Source: Algoriphagus antarcticus
GTDB taxonomy: Bacteria; Bacteroidota; Bacteroidia; Cytophagales; Cyclobacteriaceae
Assembly: GCF_002150685.1 (NCBI RefSeq)
Contig: NZ_MSSW01000058.1
Span: 1-33,443, forward strand
Length of the DNA stretch: 33,443 nucleotides
Direction: 5' to 3'
Within the stretch, counting starts at the first letter, position 1; the number at the start of each line of letters is the position of its first letter. Position numbers and translations under genes: made by a program. The notes under the pieces were generated by a model. It had not been told where the DNA came from, did not search any database, and was given only the letters and a program-made list of their open reading frames with translations. Below, one piece after another: positions 1-11,000 of this stretch.

Positions 1-378
1 GGTTCACTGAATCAATTTCACCAATTGTAAAGATTTTTATTGGACTTTGCAGTATCTATGTCTGCAAGTTCAAGCAGGTTGGACGTTTATAATCTGATGT
101 CTTTAGATAGTTATGACTAACTTAAAGGTAGAATCCATTTTTCTTACTATTTTGTATAGATTACTGAAGAAAGTTTAATTGTGGAAATCTGGTTGTTTAG
201 GGCATGAATTTAATAATTTTTTACAAAAATGTTTTCTTGAATAAAAAAAAATGGTTTATAAATAATAAAAAATGCTTTTCACATACTTGTTCTAATTCTT
301 TTCTTACCTTAGCATCAAGAAATGAGGTCAAGTATTCGGTCTATATTCTCAACTTAATTTTTCATTTAATAATTAGCT
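1..378. other. AT-rich leader region before manC, with a possible gene tail at 3-92
   Basis: No convincing complete gene lies here. A frame open from the window edge runs from 3 to a TAA at 90-92 and could be the last 29 codons of an upstream gene; it ends in VCKFKQVGRL and I do not recognise it. From about 93 to 378 the DNA is very AT-rich. A 63-codon ORF at 204-395 has low-complexity composition (Lys, Asn, Phe, Ile) and overlaps the manC start, so I treat it as chance. The promoter of the downstream block probably lies here, but I see no unambiguous Bacteroidota TTTG / TAnnTTTG pair. Confidence 0.4.
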
Positions 379-1392
379 ATGAAAACTCATACTAAAGTCA
401 AGCATGTTATACTTTCTGGAGGGGTTGGTAGTAGGCTTTGGCCACTTTCTAGAAAGACTAAACCTAAACAGTATTTAGATTTATTTTCAGGCAAATCGCT
501 TTTTCAACTCTGTGTTGAAAGGAATGATTTTTTAAATCCTAAAGTTATAGTAGTTGGTAATAGTGAGAATTATCAGTTATCGAGAGAGATTTTAACTAAA
601 CTAGGTGTTGAAGACTATTTCGAAGTTATAGAGGCTATGCCTAAAAATACTGCTCCTGCCATTGCTTTTGCGGCATTAATGTCAGAACCTGATGATATCC
701 TCTTAGTTACTCCTTCCGACCATTTGATAGAAAATGAAGTGCTTTATCAAAAAAGCGTTTATAAGGCAATTGAGCTAGCGAAAAACAACAAGCTTGTCAC
801 TTTTGGCATCATTCCTTCGAGAGCGGATACAGCCTATGGCTATATTGAAGCAAATGGAGAGGATGTTGTTAGATTTCGAGAAAAACCTGCTAAGGAGTTA
901 GCTGAAGAGTTTTTAGCTAATGGCAATTTCCTTTGGAATAGTGGAATGTTTTGCTTCAAGGCTTCTGCTTTTTTGGAAGAACTCAATATGTATCAGTCTG
1001 AGATGGTTGATACAGTTAAAAATGCTATAGTTTCAATGAAAGGTGGTTTTCTGGATAAAACTTCTAATTCAATGATTCCTTCCATCAGTGTTGATTATGC
1101 AGTGATGGAAAAATCTCATAATATTGCAGTTGTTCATTCCGAATTTAGATGGTCTGATATGGGATCATTTGATGCATTGGCTGACCATCTTGCAGAAAAA
1201 AAAGAGCTTGAGCTTGATGCAAATGGTAATTTCGCTATCGGGTGTAATCGATTTATTTCCTTTGTCGGGGTATCTAATGTTATTTTAGTTGAGACTCCAG
1301 ATGCAATTTTGGTATTAGATAAGGATTCATCACAAGACGTGAAACTTCTTTTCGAAAAACTTGATAAGGAAGATTCAATTTTGTTGAGATAA
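379..1392 (+). CDS. manC: Mannose-1-phosphate guanylyltransferase (GDP-mannose pyrophosphorylase)
   Basis: Makes GDP-mannose from mannose-1-phosphate and GTP in the cytoplasm, supplying activated mannose for the glycosyltransferases downstream. At 337 residues it has only the nucleotidyltransferase half; the C-terminal cupin (mannose-6-phosphate isomerase) half of the roughly 470-residue bifunctional enzymes is absent. The N-terminal signature ILSGGVGSRLWPLSR followed by KPKQYLDLF (about residues 11-35) is the family's nucleotide-binding motif. Further family motifs are VTPSDHLI, FREKP, LWNSGMF and RWSDMGSFDAL. The ATG at 379 is chosen because the signature then starts about ten residues in, as is usual. 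It is the first gene of the co-directional block and is separated by 145 bases from the hybrid synthase. No other sugar-nucleotide gene occurs in the window, so any further sugars must be made from elsewhere. Confidence 0.93.
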   Translation: MKTHTKVKHVILSGGVGSRLWPLSRKTKPKQYLDLFSGKSLFQLCVERNDFLNPKVIVVGNSENYQLSREILTKLGVEDYFEVIEAMPKNTAPAIAFAALMSEPDDILLVTPSDHLIENEVLYQKSVYKAIELAKNNKLVTFGIIPSRADTAYGYIEANGEDVVRFREKPAKELAEEFLANGNFLWNSGMFCFKASAFLEELNMYQSEMVDTVKNAIVSMKGGFLDKTSNSMIPSISVDYAVMEKSHNIAVVHSEFRWSDMGSFDALADHLAEKKELELDANGNFAIGCNRFISFVGVSNVILVETPDAILVLDKDSSQDVKLLFEKLDKEDSILLR

Positions 1393-1537
1393 TAATTCTT
1401 CTCAACTATATTCTGGTTAAAACACCTTTCTTTGTACTTGATCTTAACTTACAAAACTATTTTGTTAGCTATGAAAATCAAACATCTAGAATCCCAATTT
1501 TAAAAACCTGAAAATTAATTTTTAGTTTGAATCACTA

Positions 1538-4500
1538 ATGGAAAATACAACCTTAATCAATTCTTATAATTCTATCATCGATATGGTAAAGCAATCTTGG
1601 AGTAATTTCTCCAATGAAATTGCTATTGATAACGGTGCTGGTAAAGTGACTTTTAAGGAGTTGGAAAAAAGAGTGACTTTTTTGTCTGACTTAATTTTGG
1701 CTGAAGCTGCCAATGAAGATATAATAGCCCTCACTACAACAAGAGGGACACAACTTATTGTGAATATCCTTGCGATTTTGAATTCAGGCAAAACCTATCT
1801 TCCAATTGATCCAAGTTTCCCTAAAGCGAGAATCGAGCAGATTGTGGAAGATTGTGGAGTTAAATATTATCTCAAAAGCAAGGAGGATGATTCATTGGAT
1901 TTGCAGTCTATTAATGTGAACGGTATTGGAGTTGGTTCAACTTCAGAAAAAAGAAAGAATACTGAAATCGCTTTTATACTATACACTTCAGGATCCACCG
2001 GAAAACCTAAAGGAGTATGTGTGCCTCATTCTAGTATCATCAACTTGATTCTTTGGCAAGCGGAAAATTCCTTTTCTAAACCAGGAGTGAAAACCTTGCA
2101 GTTTACAAGAGTGACATTTGATATATCAGTTCAGGAAATCTTTAGTACGCTATGTTCTGGTGGTACATTACAAATGGTTGATGCAGAGGTGCTCAGAGAT
2201 AGTAAGGCTTTAATACAAGTTTTAAATCAACAAAAAGTACAGCGTTTGTTTCTTCCGTTTGTTGCACTTCAAGGGATAGCAAACGAAGCAGAAAATTCTG
2301 CAATATATCCTGAGTATTTGGAGGAAGTGATGACTTGCGGTGAACAATTGAAGTCTACGCGTACAGTCAAAGCACTTTTCGCTAAAATGCAAAAGGCCAA
2401 ACTTTTTAACCAGTATGGTCCTACAGAATGCACTTGTATTGTCACACAATTGGCCTTACCAAATGATCCCTCTGTTTGGGAGGACTTGCCTACGATAGGA
2501 AAAGCAATCTCTGGTGTGGAAAGTTTGATTTTGGATAAGGACTTGAAAATCATTATTGAACCCAATATAGAAGGAGAAATATACTTTTCCGGTAAATGTC
2601 TTGCAGAAGGCTATTTAAATAAACCTGAGCTTACCAAGAAAGTATTCTTCCCCCTTTCCATGGATAATGGAACCACTCAGATGGTCTATAAAACTGGGGA
2701 TTTGGGATATTATACAGAGCAAAAGGAGATTTTCTTTTTAGGTAGAATTGATGACCAGGTTAAAATAAGTGGCTTTCGTGTAGAAACAGGAGAAATCGAA
2801 GCTGTGGCAGCAGAGCTATCTGGAGTAGAGCAGGCGGTAGTGATAGTAAAAGAGTATGAGGATTTGCAGAAGTATCTTGAGCTTTTTTATGTTAGTGAAA
2901 ACAACCAAGTCGGGCAAAGAGATATGTTAGCACACTTGAAAAAGTGGTTGCCAAGCTATATGATCCCTACTTCCTGTATTAGAAAAGATCGCTTCCCACA
3001 GACTTCAAATGGTAAAATAGATCGTAAGCAGCTGGCACAAAGTATGGTTAATTCTAATCTTTTCAAAGAGAATTATATCAAACCTAGAGGTACTGCTGAG
3101 GTGCAGTTGGCTGAAATCTGGAGGGAACTCCTAAACTTAGATCAAGTCGGTAGAGAAGATCATTTTTTTGAACTTGGAGGGACTTCACTTTTGGCTCAGA
3201 GGATGGCTATTGTAGTCAGTAAGACTTTTGGGAAAGAATTCACCGTTACTAAAATATACCAATTCCCAAAATTGAAGGATCAGGTTTCATTCCTGACCAA
3301 AAATGAAAGAGATATTAATGAAAGTATTTATAACAACAATAAAAAGAACGGAAATAATAGGGATGTAGCTGTTATCTCTACAGCTAGCAGGTTTCCTGGA
3401 GCAAAGAATAGTGAGGAGTTTTGGGAATTTGTCAAAAACGGAAAAGAGACTATTCAATTTTTCGATATCGAAGAATTAGCGCCATCTGAGCAGATAAAGG
3501 CCAACTCAGATCCCAATTACATCAAAGCACGAGGAATCATTGATGATATTAAGGACTTTGATTATGAGTTTTTTGGGATAAACCCAAAACTAGCTTCTAT
3601 AATTGATCCACAGCAAAGACTTTTCTTAGAAGTCGCATTTGAAGCCCTGGACTCAGTGGGGTATATCGCTAATAGTCCCGATTTTAGTATAGGGGTTTTT
3701 GCTGGCTGTAGCACAAATTATTATTATAATAGAAATTTGATTTTTGATCAGGAGCTGGAAGAATCCATGGGAACTCTCCAGGTCAATTCTGCTAATGAAA
3801 AGGATTATCTTACAACTAGGGTGGCTTATTCACTGGATCTCAAAGGACCTGCGGTTAGTATCAATACGGCATGTTCCACAGCCCTCGTTGCGATTGCAAC
3901 TGCCGTAAAAAGCATAAGATCAGGGGAGTGCGTTGCGGCCATCGCTGGAGCGAGTTCAGTGGCTTATCCTGTACACAGCGGGCATCGATATGAAGAAGGT
4001 TCGATTCTAAGTAGAGACGGTCATTGTAAGCCTTTCGATGCAGATGCTTCCGGCACTTTGTTTAGCGATGGAGGGGGAGCGGTTTTATTAAAAGACTATG
4101 AACAAGCTATTAAAGATGGTGATCCAATTTTGGCAATCATCAAAGGAGTGGGAATCAATAATGATGGATCCAACAAAAGCAGTTTTTCTGCACCTAGTGT
4201 TGACGGACAGGCTGGAGCAATTCGCTTGGCTCTTGAAGATGCAGAAATAGATCCATCAGAAATAGGGTATGTAGAAGCTCATGGTACTGCCACTCCAATA
4301 GGCGATCCTATTGAAGTTGAAGGATTAAATTTGGCATTTGGACCGAATGTTAAAAATCAATATTGTTCATTAGGATCTGTTAAAGGTAATGTAGGTCATT
4401 TAAACGCCGCAGCTGGAATCGCAGGATTCATCAAAGCTATATTTGCTCTTCAATACAAAACCCTTCCAAAGTCTATAGGATACTCTAAACCAAATCCTGC

Positions 4501-7500
4501 TATTAACTTTGAAAAATCACCATTTTATATTCAGCAGGAAACTACTGACTGGAAATCTGAAGTCGTTAGGAAAGCAGGAATTAGTTCATTTGGAATCGGA
4601 GGCACCAATTGTCATATTATTTTGGAGGAATTTACCGCTCCTTTAAAGAGTATTACTTCTACTTCAGAAATTGATCAAACGATTTATTTCTCTGCAAAAA
4701 CTGAAAATAGCCTGAAGGAGTATGCCGGTCGTCTTAAGCATTTTTTAGTACAAAACCCAACACAAAATCTTACCCAATTTAGTTTCAATGTTAACAGAAA
4801 TAATAATAGGTATAAACTAGGCTCTGCTGTAAGATTTAAAACTTCTGAAGAGTTAGTAAGCGGTCTCGATGAAGTTCTTTCTGGTGTTAAAATGCCTGTC
4901 ATAAGAAAAGGAGAATTCAATTTCCCTGTTTTCTTATTCCCAGGTCAAGGAGCACAATATGTGTCTATGGGAAAGGAACTTTATGAAAATGAGCCAGTAT
5001 TTAGGGCAGCATTTAGCCAATGTGATACGTTATTTTCTAGTTGCACAGACTTTTCCATTAAGGCTTTGCTGTATTCCAGTGTTCATACAGAAGAAGATGA
5101 TGCAAATCTGGCGAACACCCGCTATACACAGCCAGTGATTTTTGCAGTATCTTATTCGTTAGCGAAACTTTGGGAAAGCAAAGGAGTATTGCCATCTACT
5201 TTGGTTGGTCATAGCATTGGAGAATTTGTAGCAGCATGTATTTCCGGTGTAATGAGCTTAGAGGATGCCGTTCAGTTAGTTGCTAAGCGAGGTGATCTTA
5301 TCAGCAAGCTTAGTCCCGGCTCTATGCTTTCCATCAGAAGCTCCGCTGAAAAAATTCTACCATTGCTTCCAAATGATATTACGATAGCAGCAGATAATGC
5401 TCCTAATCTTTGTGTCGTTTCAGGCCCTACTGTACTAATAGAGTCATTTGCTATAAGTTTAAGAGATATAGAAATTCCATCGAAAGTATTGGTTACCAGC
5501 CATGCGTTTCATTCTGCCATGATGGATCCTGCATTGGAGGATTTTAAAGATGCACTACGGAACGTTCAATTGAGTAATCCGAAAATACCAATTATGTCTA
5601 CAGTAACTGGTGAATGGTTGAAGGATGCAGAAGCCACTTCTGTTGAGTATTGGAAAGAGCATATGCGGCTTCCAGTGCAATTTAAAAATGCTGTAAATAA
5701 TTTAATGAATGAATTTCCTGAAGCTTCATTTGTAGAAGTAGGTCCTGGAAATGGACTGAGTACTTTGATGATGCAACATGAAGAAGCGAGTGAATTTATA
5801 GTTGTACAGAGCCTGAGCAGAAATTCTAAAGAGTCAGAGTTAGTATATTTTCAAAATCAAGTCCAATCATTGATAGGTCAAGGTTTGAGATTAAACTGGG
5901 ATGAGGTGTATCCAAAAGAGTTTCAGGATAAAATTCTTTTGCCGGCTTATGCGTTTGACAAGAAGCCATGCTGGATAGATGTTCAATTAGCATCTAGTCG
6001 GATAGCTCTCTCCACCGTTTTGGAAATTGTTTCTGAAGAAATTGAAATGGGTGAAAGCGTTGGATTGAACGATAGTAATTCCTTGAAAAGTACGTTTGAG
6101 CAAAAAGTAGCTCAAATAATAAAAGAGGCTTGTGGTGTTACTTTAACTGGTAAAGATTTTGATTTATCCTTTTTTGAAATTGGCCTAGATTCATTGAGTT
6201 TAACTCAGCTGGCTTTTTCGGTTAAAAAAGAGTTTAAACTTGTCATCTCATTCCTTCAGTTAAATACAGAATTGGACAGACCTAGCGCGTTGGTAGAACA
6301 CCTAATTACTCAATATAATCAAGGAAAATTACTTAATTATTCTTCAGGAAATAAGTATAAAAGTATTGGCGTAACTCCTAAGAGCAAAGAGGATTCTTTG
6401 ATCAAGGAACCTATCAAAAGTCTCTCAAATGCAGAATCAAATACAACTCTTCATAATTCAGGTGAATCAGGTGAGCAAAGAGAAGTTCAAGATTCAATAA
6501 TGTCTCTAAATGCAGAAACATTCATAAAGGATTTGATTCAATCTTACCATATTAAAACAGCATCAAGTAGAAAACTGAGTCAAGAGAAGCTAGCCTTTTC
6601 TTCTGATTCAGACCTAGACTGTGATTTGAGTCAAGCGATTTTTGAACTTAATTACCCTATAGTCTCTAGCTATTCCAAGGGAGCTCATTTGAGAGATTTG
6701 GATGGAAATGAATACTTAGATTGGTTTAGCGGATTAGGAAATAATGTATTTGGACATCAACCAGAATTTATAGAAAAGGCTATAACTGATTTCATGCAAA
6801 AGAGGTCCGAGAATGATTCTCAAACTAACTGGGCAGAAATTTTATCTAGGAAAATTGGACACCTCACCCAAAATGACCAAGTAGAACTTTTTGACTCTGG
6901 TTCCGAAGCAATCCTTGGCGCATTAGGGATTGCAAGAACTGTATCTCAAAAGAAGCTAGTTGTAATTTTGGCTGATAATTATTTAGATGAGATTGATCAG
7001 ACCATCAAAACTAGTAAAAGTCAACCTACTATCACAGAATGGGATGCTCATCCAAATTCAAGTGAAGTCCTTGTTTTGGGTTATGGTACAAATGAGAGCC
7101 TTGAGATAATAGCAGATCGTTTCGACGAAATAGCTGCAGTTCTAGTAACTCCAGTTCAGGCAAATAGACCTGAATTCATACCGATTGACTACTTGAAAGA
7201 TCTTCGATCCATAACCACAGAGCTAAGCATCTGCCTGATTTTCGATGAATTAAATACAGGCTTCAGAAGTCACATTGGAGGATTTCAAGCGCTATATTCT
7301 ATCTATGCAGATTTATCAATCTATGGTGAAGTTTTGGGTGGAGGATTTTCTATTGGAGTGTTAGCTGGCAAAAGTGACTGGATGGATAGCATTTCAAAGA
7401 GACGACTATTAGGTGAAAAATCACGAGGCCTAATTGAGAAACCTTTCATTACCGGTCTAACAGGAAGACATCCGCTTCAGTTAGTTGCAGCTAATGCAGT

Positions 7501-7987
7501 GGTTGATTATTTATCTGAAAAAGGTGATAACCTTCAGGAAACACTTACAGATCTTACTAATAAGATTGTGATAGGGCTTAATTCAATCTTTGCTGAATAT
7601 AATGTTGATTATTACGCAGTTAACTTTTGTTCGTCCTGGAAAATTAAACTTAAAGAGAATTTTGAAAATTCAGGGTTGCTATTCACTCTATTATTAGAAA
7701 GAGGGATATACATTTTGCAAGATTTGATGTGTTATACTACCGAGGTTCATACTAAGGCAGATGTGATATTCACTCTATCGGAAGTAGAAAAAATAGTGAG
7801 ACTCTTAGTAGAAAATGAGGTAATCAAAGGTGATTTGCTGTTTTCTCCAGAAGAATGGATGAGCTCAGAAAATCCTCCATTTAAGGGAGCAAAAATTTCT
7901 ATAGACGAAAATGGGATCCCTGTCTGGGTTACTTCAGATGAATATAAAAAAACTAGAAATATAATATTACAATCATTTTTTCTATAA
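1538..7987 (+). CDS. Hybrid NRPS-PKS megasynthase, A-PCP-KS-AT-ACP-aminotransferase
   Basis: 2149 residues. The adenylation domain (about 20-500) has YTSGSTGKPKG at 149-159, FDISVQEIF at 194-202, NQYGPTE and the A10 lysine K493 in NGKIDR. A PCP follows, with its phosphopantetheine serine S550 in FELGGTSL. The ketosynthase (about 608-1035) has C779 in NTACSTA, H915 in EAHGTA and H954 in VGHLNAAAG. The acyltransferase (about 1129-1430) has S1226 in GHSIGE and HAFH at 1322-1325, the usual malonyl-CoA signature. The ACP serine is S1552 in GLDSLSL. The last domain (about 1680-2110) is a class-III PLP aminotransferase fold like the AMT domains of mycosubtilin and microcystin synthases, with DSGSEA (1786-1791) and DELNTGFR (from 1903). 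The PLP-lysine site reads YGEVLGGGF, with Glu1931 replacing Lys. No ketoreductase, dehydratase or methyltransferase domain is visible. Expected role: load an amino acid, extend it by one malonate, and pass the chain to the next protein, 40 bases downstream. Confidence 0.93.
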   Translation: MENTTLINSYNSIIDMVKQSWSNFSNEIAIDNGAGKVTFKELEKRVTFLSDLILAEAANEDIIALTTTRGTQLIVNILAILNSGKTYLPIDPSFPKARIEQIVEDCGVKYYLKSKEDDSLDLQSINVNGIGVGSTSEKRKNTEIAFILYTSGSTGKPKGVCVPHSSIINLILWQAENSFSKPGVKTLQFTRVTFDISVQEIFSTLCSGGTLQMVDAEVLRDSKALIQVLNQQKVQRLFLPFVALQGIANEAENSAIYPEYLEEVMTCGEQLKSTRTVKALFAKMQKAKLFNQYGPTECTCIVTQLALPNDPSVWEDLPTIGKAISGVESLILDKDLKIIIEPNIEGEIYFSGKCLAEGYLNKPELTKKVFFPLSMDNGTTQMVYKTGDLGYYTEQKEIFFLGRIDDQVKISGFRVETGEIEAVAAELSGVEQAVVIVKEYEDLQKYLELFYVSENNQVGQRDMLAHLKKWLPSYMIPTSCIRKDRFPQTSNGKIDRKQLAQSMVNSNLFKENYIKPRGTAEVQLAEIWRELLNLDQVGREDHFFELGGTSLLAQRMAIVVSKTFGKEFTVTKIYQFPKLKDQVSFLTKNERDINESIYNNNKKNGNNRDVAVISTASRFPGAKNSEEFWEFVKNGKETIQFFDIEELAPSEQIKANSDPNYIKARGIIDDIKDFDYEFFGINPKLASIIDPQQRLFLEVAFEALDSVGYIANSPDFSIGVFAGCSTNYYYNRNLIFDQELEESMGTLQVNSANEKDYLTTRVAYSLDLKGPAVSINTACSTALVAIATAVKSIRSGECVAAIAGASSVAYPVHSGHRYEEGSILSRDGHCKPFDADASGTLFSDGGGAVLLKDYEQAIKDGDPILAIIKGVGINNDGSNKSSFSAPSVDGQAGAIRLALEDAEIDPSEIGYVEAHGTATPIGDPIEVEGLNLAFGPNVKNQYCSLGSVKGNVGHLNAAAGIAGFIKAIFALQYKTLPKSIGYSKPNPAINFEKSPFYIQQETTDWKSEVVRKAGISSFGIGGTNCHIILEEFTAPLKSITSTSEIDQTIYFSAKTENSLKEYAGRLKHFLVQNPTQNLTQFSFNVNRNNNRYKLGSAVRFKTSEELVSGLDEVLSGVKMPVIRKGEFNFPVFLFPGQGAQYVSMGKELYENEPVFRAAFSQCDTLFSSCTDFSIKALLYSSVHTEEDDANLANTRYTQPVIFAVSYSLAKLWESKGVLPSTLVGHSIGEFVAACISGVMSLEDAVQLVAKRGDLISKLSPGSMLSIRSSAEKILPLLPNDITIAADNAPNLCVVSGPTVLIESFAISLRDIEIPSKVLVTSHAFHSAMMDPALEDFKDALRNVQLSNPKIPIMSTVTGEWLKDAEATSVEYWKEHMRLPVQFKNAVNNLMNEFPEASFVEVGPGNGLSTLMMQHEEASEFIVVQSLSRNSKESELVYFQNQVQSLIGQGLRLNWDEVYPKEFQDKILLPAYAFDKKPCWIDVQLASSRIALSTVLEIVSEEIEMGESVGLNDSNSLKSTFEQKVAQIIKEACGVTLTGKDFDLSFFEIGLDSLSLTQLAFSVKKEFKLVISFLQLNTELDRPSALVEHLITQYNQGKLLNYSSGNKYKSIGVTPKSKEDSLIKEPIKSLSNAESNTTLHNSGESGEQREVQDSIMSLNAETFIKDLIQSYHIKTASSRKLSQEKLAFSSDSDLDCDLSQAIFELNYPIVSSYSKGAHLRDLDGNEYLDWFSGLGNNVFGHQPEFIEKAITDFMQKRSENDSQTNWAEILSRKIGHLTQNDQVELFDSGSEAILGALGIARTVSQKKLVVILADNYLDEIDQTIKTSKSQPTITEWDAHPNSSEVLVLGYGTNESLEIIADRFDEIAAVLVTPVQANRPEFIPIDYLKDLRSITTELSICLIFDELNTGFRSHIGGFQALYSIYADLSIYGEVLGGGFSIGVLAGKSDWMDSISKRRLLGEKSRGLIEKPFITGLTGRHPLQLVAANAVVDYLSEKGDNLQETLTDLTNKIVIGLNSIFAEYNVDYYAVNFCSSWKIKLKENFENSGLLFTLLLERGIYILQDLMCYTTEVHTKADVIFTLSEVEKIVRLLVENEVIKGDLLFSPEEWMSSENPPFKGAKISIDENGIPVWVTSDEYKKTRNIILQSFFL

Positions 7988-8027
7988 AAAGACTCAAGAA
8001 CATATTACAGGTTCCCAACTAATAATT

Positions 8028-11000
8028 ATGGAAGGAGTGAAAATTTCTAAAACTTTCCCAAGTACCCCATCTCAGATGGAAATATGGCTTCAATGTAGGC
8101 TTGGTGGCAAAGAGGCAACTATGGCTTATAATGAATCCTTTTCAAATGAGTTATATGGAAATCTGAAGGCTGATTGTATGAAAGAGGCGCTCGAGATTCT
8201 AGTTGATAGACATGAAGGGATGCGAGCTGTTTTCTCGAGTGATGGAACTCAGATTAATATACTTGAGTCAATTAAGTTGCCATATACGTATAATGACATT
8301 TCTGATTATACAGAAGAGGAGAAAACTTTATTTATAGGGAAGCATTCTGTCAAACCTGCTTATTATGAGTTTGATCTAGAAAAAGGGCCATTATTCCTTT
8401 TCGAAATCACGAAAATATCCGATACAGAACATAGAATAACTTACACAGCTCATCATATAATATTTGATGGCTGGTCAAATGTTTTATTTTCTTCTCATCT
8501 AGGTCTGGTTTATGGTCAATTAAGTGAAGGGAAGGATGTGTTTTTACCAAAACTACATAAGATGTCAGATTATGTAGTGAAACTTCAGCATTTTTCGAAG
8601 AGTGAAGAATACAGAAAAAACAGAGACTTTTGGTTAAAAAAACTTTCAAATCCCATTCCTCACCTTGATTTGCCTATTGATTTTGAGAGGCCTTCAGTCA
8701 GAGATTTAAGGGTTAAACAGCTGAAATATATGGCGTCTCCGGGTCTAATTGTGCAAGCAAAAAAGTTTGGCGTAAGTCGACAAGTAAGTATCCACTTGTT
8801 GTTATTGACTGTTTATGAATTATTCCTTTCACAATGGACTAACAATTCTGAAGTAGTTATTGGTTTGCCTAGAGCAGGGCAACCTGCAATGGATTCTGTT
8901 AATATGATAGGGCATAGTGTTTTCCTACTTCCTGTCAGGGCCCATGTGGATCTAGAATTAACTTTTGATGAATACTTACAAGAAAGAAGCAAAGCTTTTC
9001 AAGAAGTATTGGAGCACGGCACTATTTCTTTTGGAGAGCTGCTTCAGGGCTTAAAGTTGAAGAGGGATTTGTCTCGAGTACCTCTTTTACCTGTCACATT
9101 TAATAATAACATCGGTCTAGAAAGGAGAATAAATTTTGGAAATCTAGAAAGAATATTAGTTACCAACCCTAAAGCATTCGGTAACTTTGAGATTTTAATT
9201 GATTTATTTGGCACGATTCAAAAAGCCAGCTATGAATGGACCTATAATCTAAGTTTATTCAAAAATGAAACTATTTTGGAAGCTGCTGCAAAATACGACC
9301 GATTGATCAAGCATTTAATAGAATCTCCCTCCTTAAAATTAAAAGCTATCAAAAGTATATTTGAAGAGGTTGAGACTACAGAAATAGCTCTGACTGATGA
9401 GCCAAAAGTCAGTGATATAGTCACTCCGGTAAAAAAAGCTATTCCTATAGCTGTTGAGATGTTTCAAAATGCTTCTTCTAATTTTTCTGAGAAAGTTGCA
9501 ATCACTACAAATGATAAGTCTATAACCTACAAGGAGCTAAACGAAAAGTCCAATCAGTTTGCATCCTTGCTAAGAGATAAAGGGGTAAAGCCCGGAGATT
9601 ACGTTGGGATTTATTTAGAGAGATCTAATGCTACAATTATAGCAGTTATGGCCGTATTAAAAGCAGGTGCGGCATATTTGCCAATCGACGTAGAGATACC
9701 GGTAGATCGCGTTATCTATATGCTGCAAAATAGTCATGCTAAATGTTTTATTACAGATCAAAAGGCTTTTGAGAGTGGAGTCTTGGCAGAAAAGAAGATA
9801 GTGTTTGATGAAGCAATTGACGCTAGTGGTCATTTTTCGACAGAAAATGATCCTGTGATGACATCCTTAGATAATCCCATGTATATCATATATACATCAG
9901 GTTCCACGGGTAATCCCAAGGGCGTCATTTTGACTCACAAAAATCTTAATTACTTAATCAAAGAATCAATAAGGGATCTGGATTATAAAACAGATGATGT
10001 TTTGCTAGGAGTGACATCAGTATCATTTGATATGGCAACTTTTGAAATTCTTCTTCCTTACCTATTTGGGGCTACATTATATATGCTAGACAAGCATCAA
10101 AGAAAAGATCCTAAATATATTCTGAGAATTTTGGAATCTCGAGAGATGACTAAAATGTTTGCAACTCCTACGCATTGGCAAATGATGGTTAATTCTGGGT
10201 GGGATACACCTTTGCCTGGGCTTACGGCAATATGTGCAGGGGAACCTTTGAAAAAATCTTTGGTAGATCAGTTAGCTCCATTTACAAAGGAAATATTTAA
10301 CATGTATGGTCCTACAGAGACCACTGTTTTTACCAATTTGAAAAAGATAGATCCTTCAGAAAACCATATTGGTATTGGAAAAGAAGTATCAGGTACTAAG
10401 ATTTATTTTGTAGATAAATCAGGAAAACTAATAACCCAACCAAATATTTCAGGAGAGATTTGGATTGGGGGAGATGGAGTAGGCAAAGCATATTTAGGAA
10501 TGGAAGAATTGTCAGCTGAACAATTTATTATGAATCCATTCGAAAGTATTCCTGAGCGATTATATAGATCCGGGGATTTGGGTTATAGGCTACCGAATGG
10601 AGATATACAATGTGAAGGTCGATTGGACTATCAAGTAAAAATTCGGGGACATAGGATAGAACTGGGCGAAATCGAGCAGAGAATTTTGCAGAGCGATGAA
10701 GTTTCGAATGCTGTAGTAGACACTGATGATTCACATGGTTTTGTTTCGTTGATTGCCTATGTCGCTTTGAAAAAAGGACTGAACGGCAGTTTGGATTTTC
10801 ACGATTTTGTAGAACATCTTCGAGAAAGGCTTTCTGCCTGTTTGCCAGAATATATGGTGCCTAGTGATTTTCGACATGTGGATGAATTTAAAATGACCAC
10901 AAGTGGAAAAATTGATAGAAAACAATTGTCGAAAACCCATAGCAAACTTAATTCTGCATTTAGCGGAACTGTTCAAACTGATGGATTTACACCTTTAGAA

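Noticed and set aside
204..395. 63-codon + strand ORF before manC
   Set aside because: Low-complexity, AT-driven composition, overlaps the manC start, no recognisable motif.
1431..1464. TTTG ... TATTTTG before the hybrid synthase as a promoter
   Set aside because: The -7 part is one base short of the consensus and the spacing is too long, so internal initiation is not supported.
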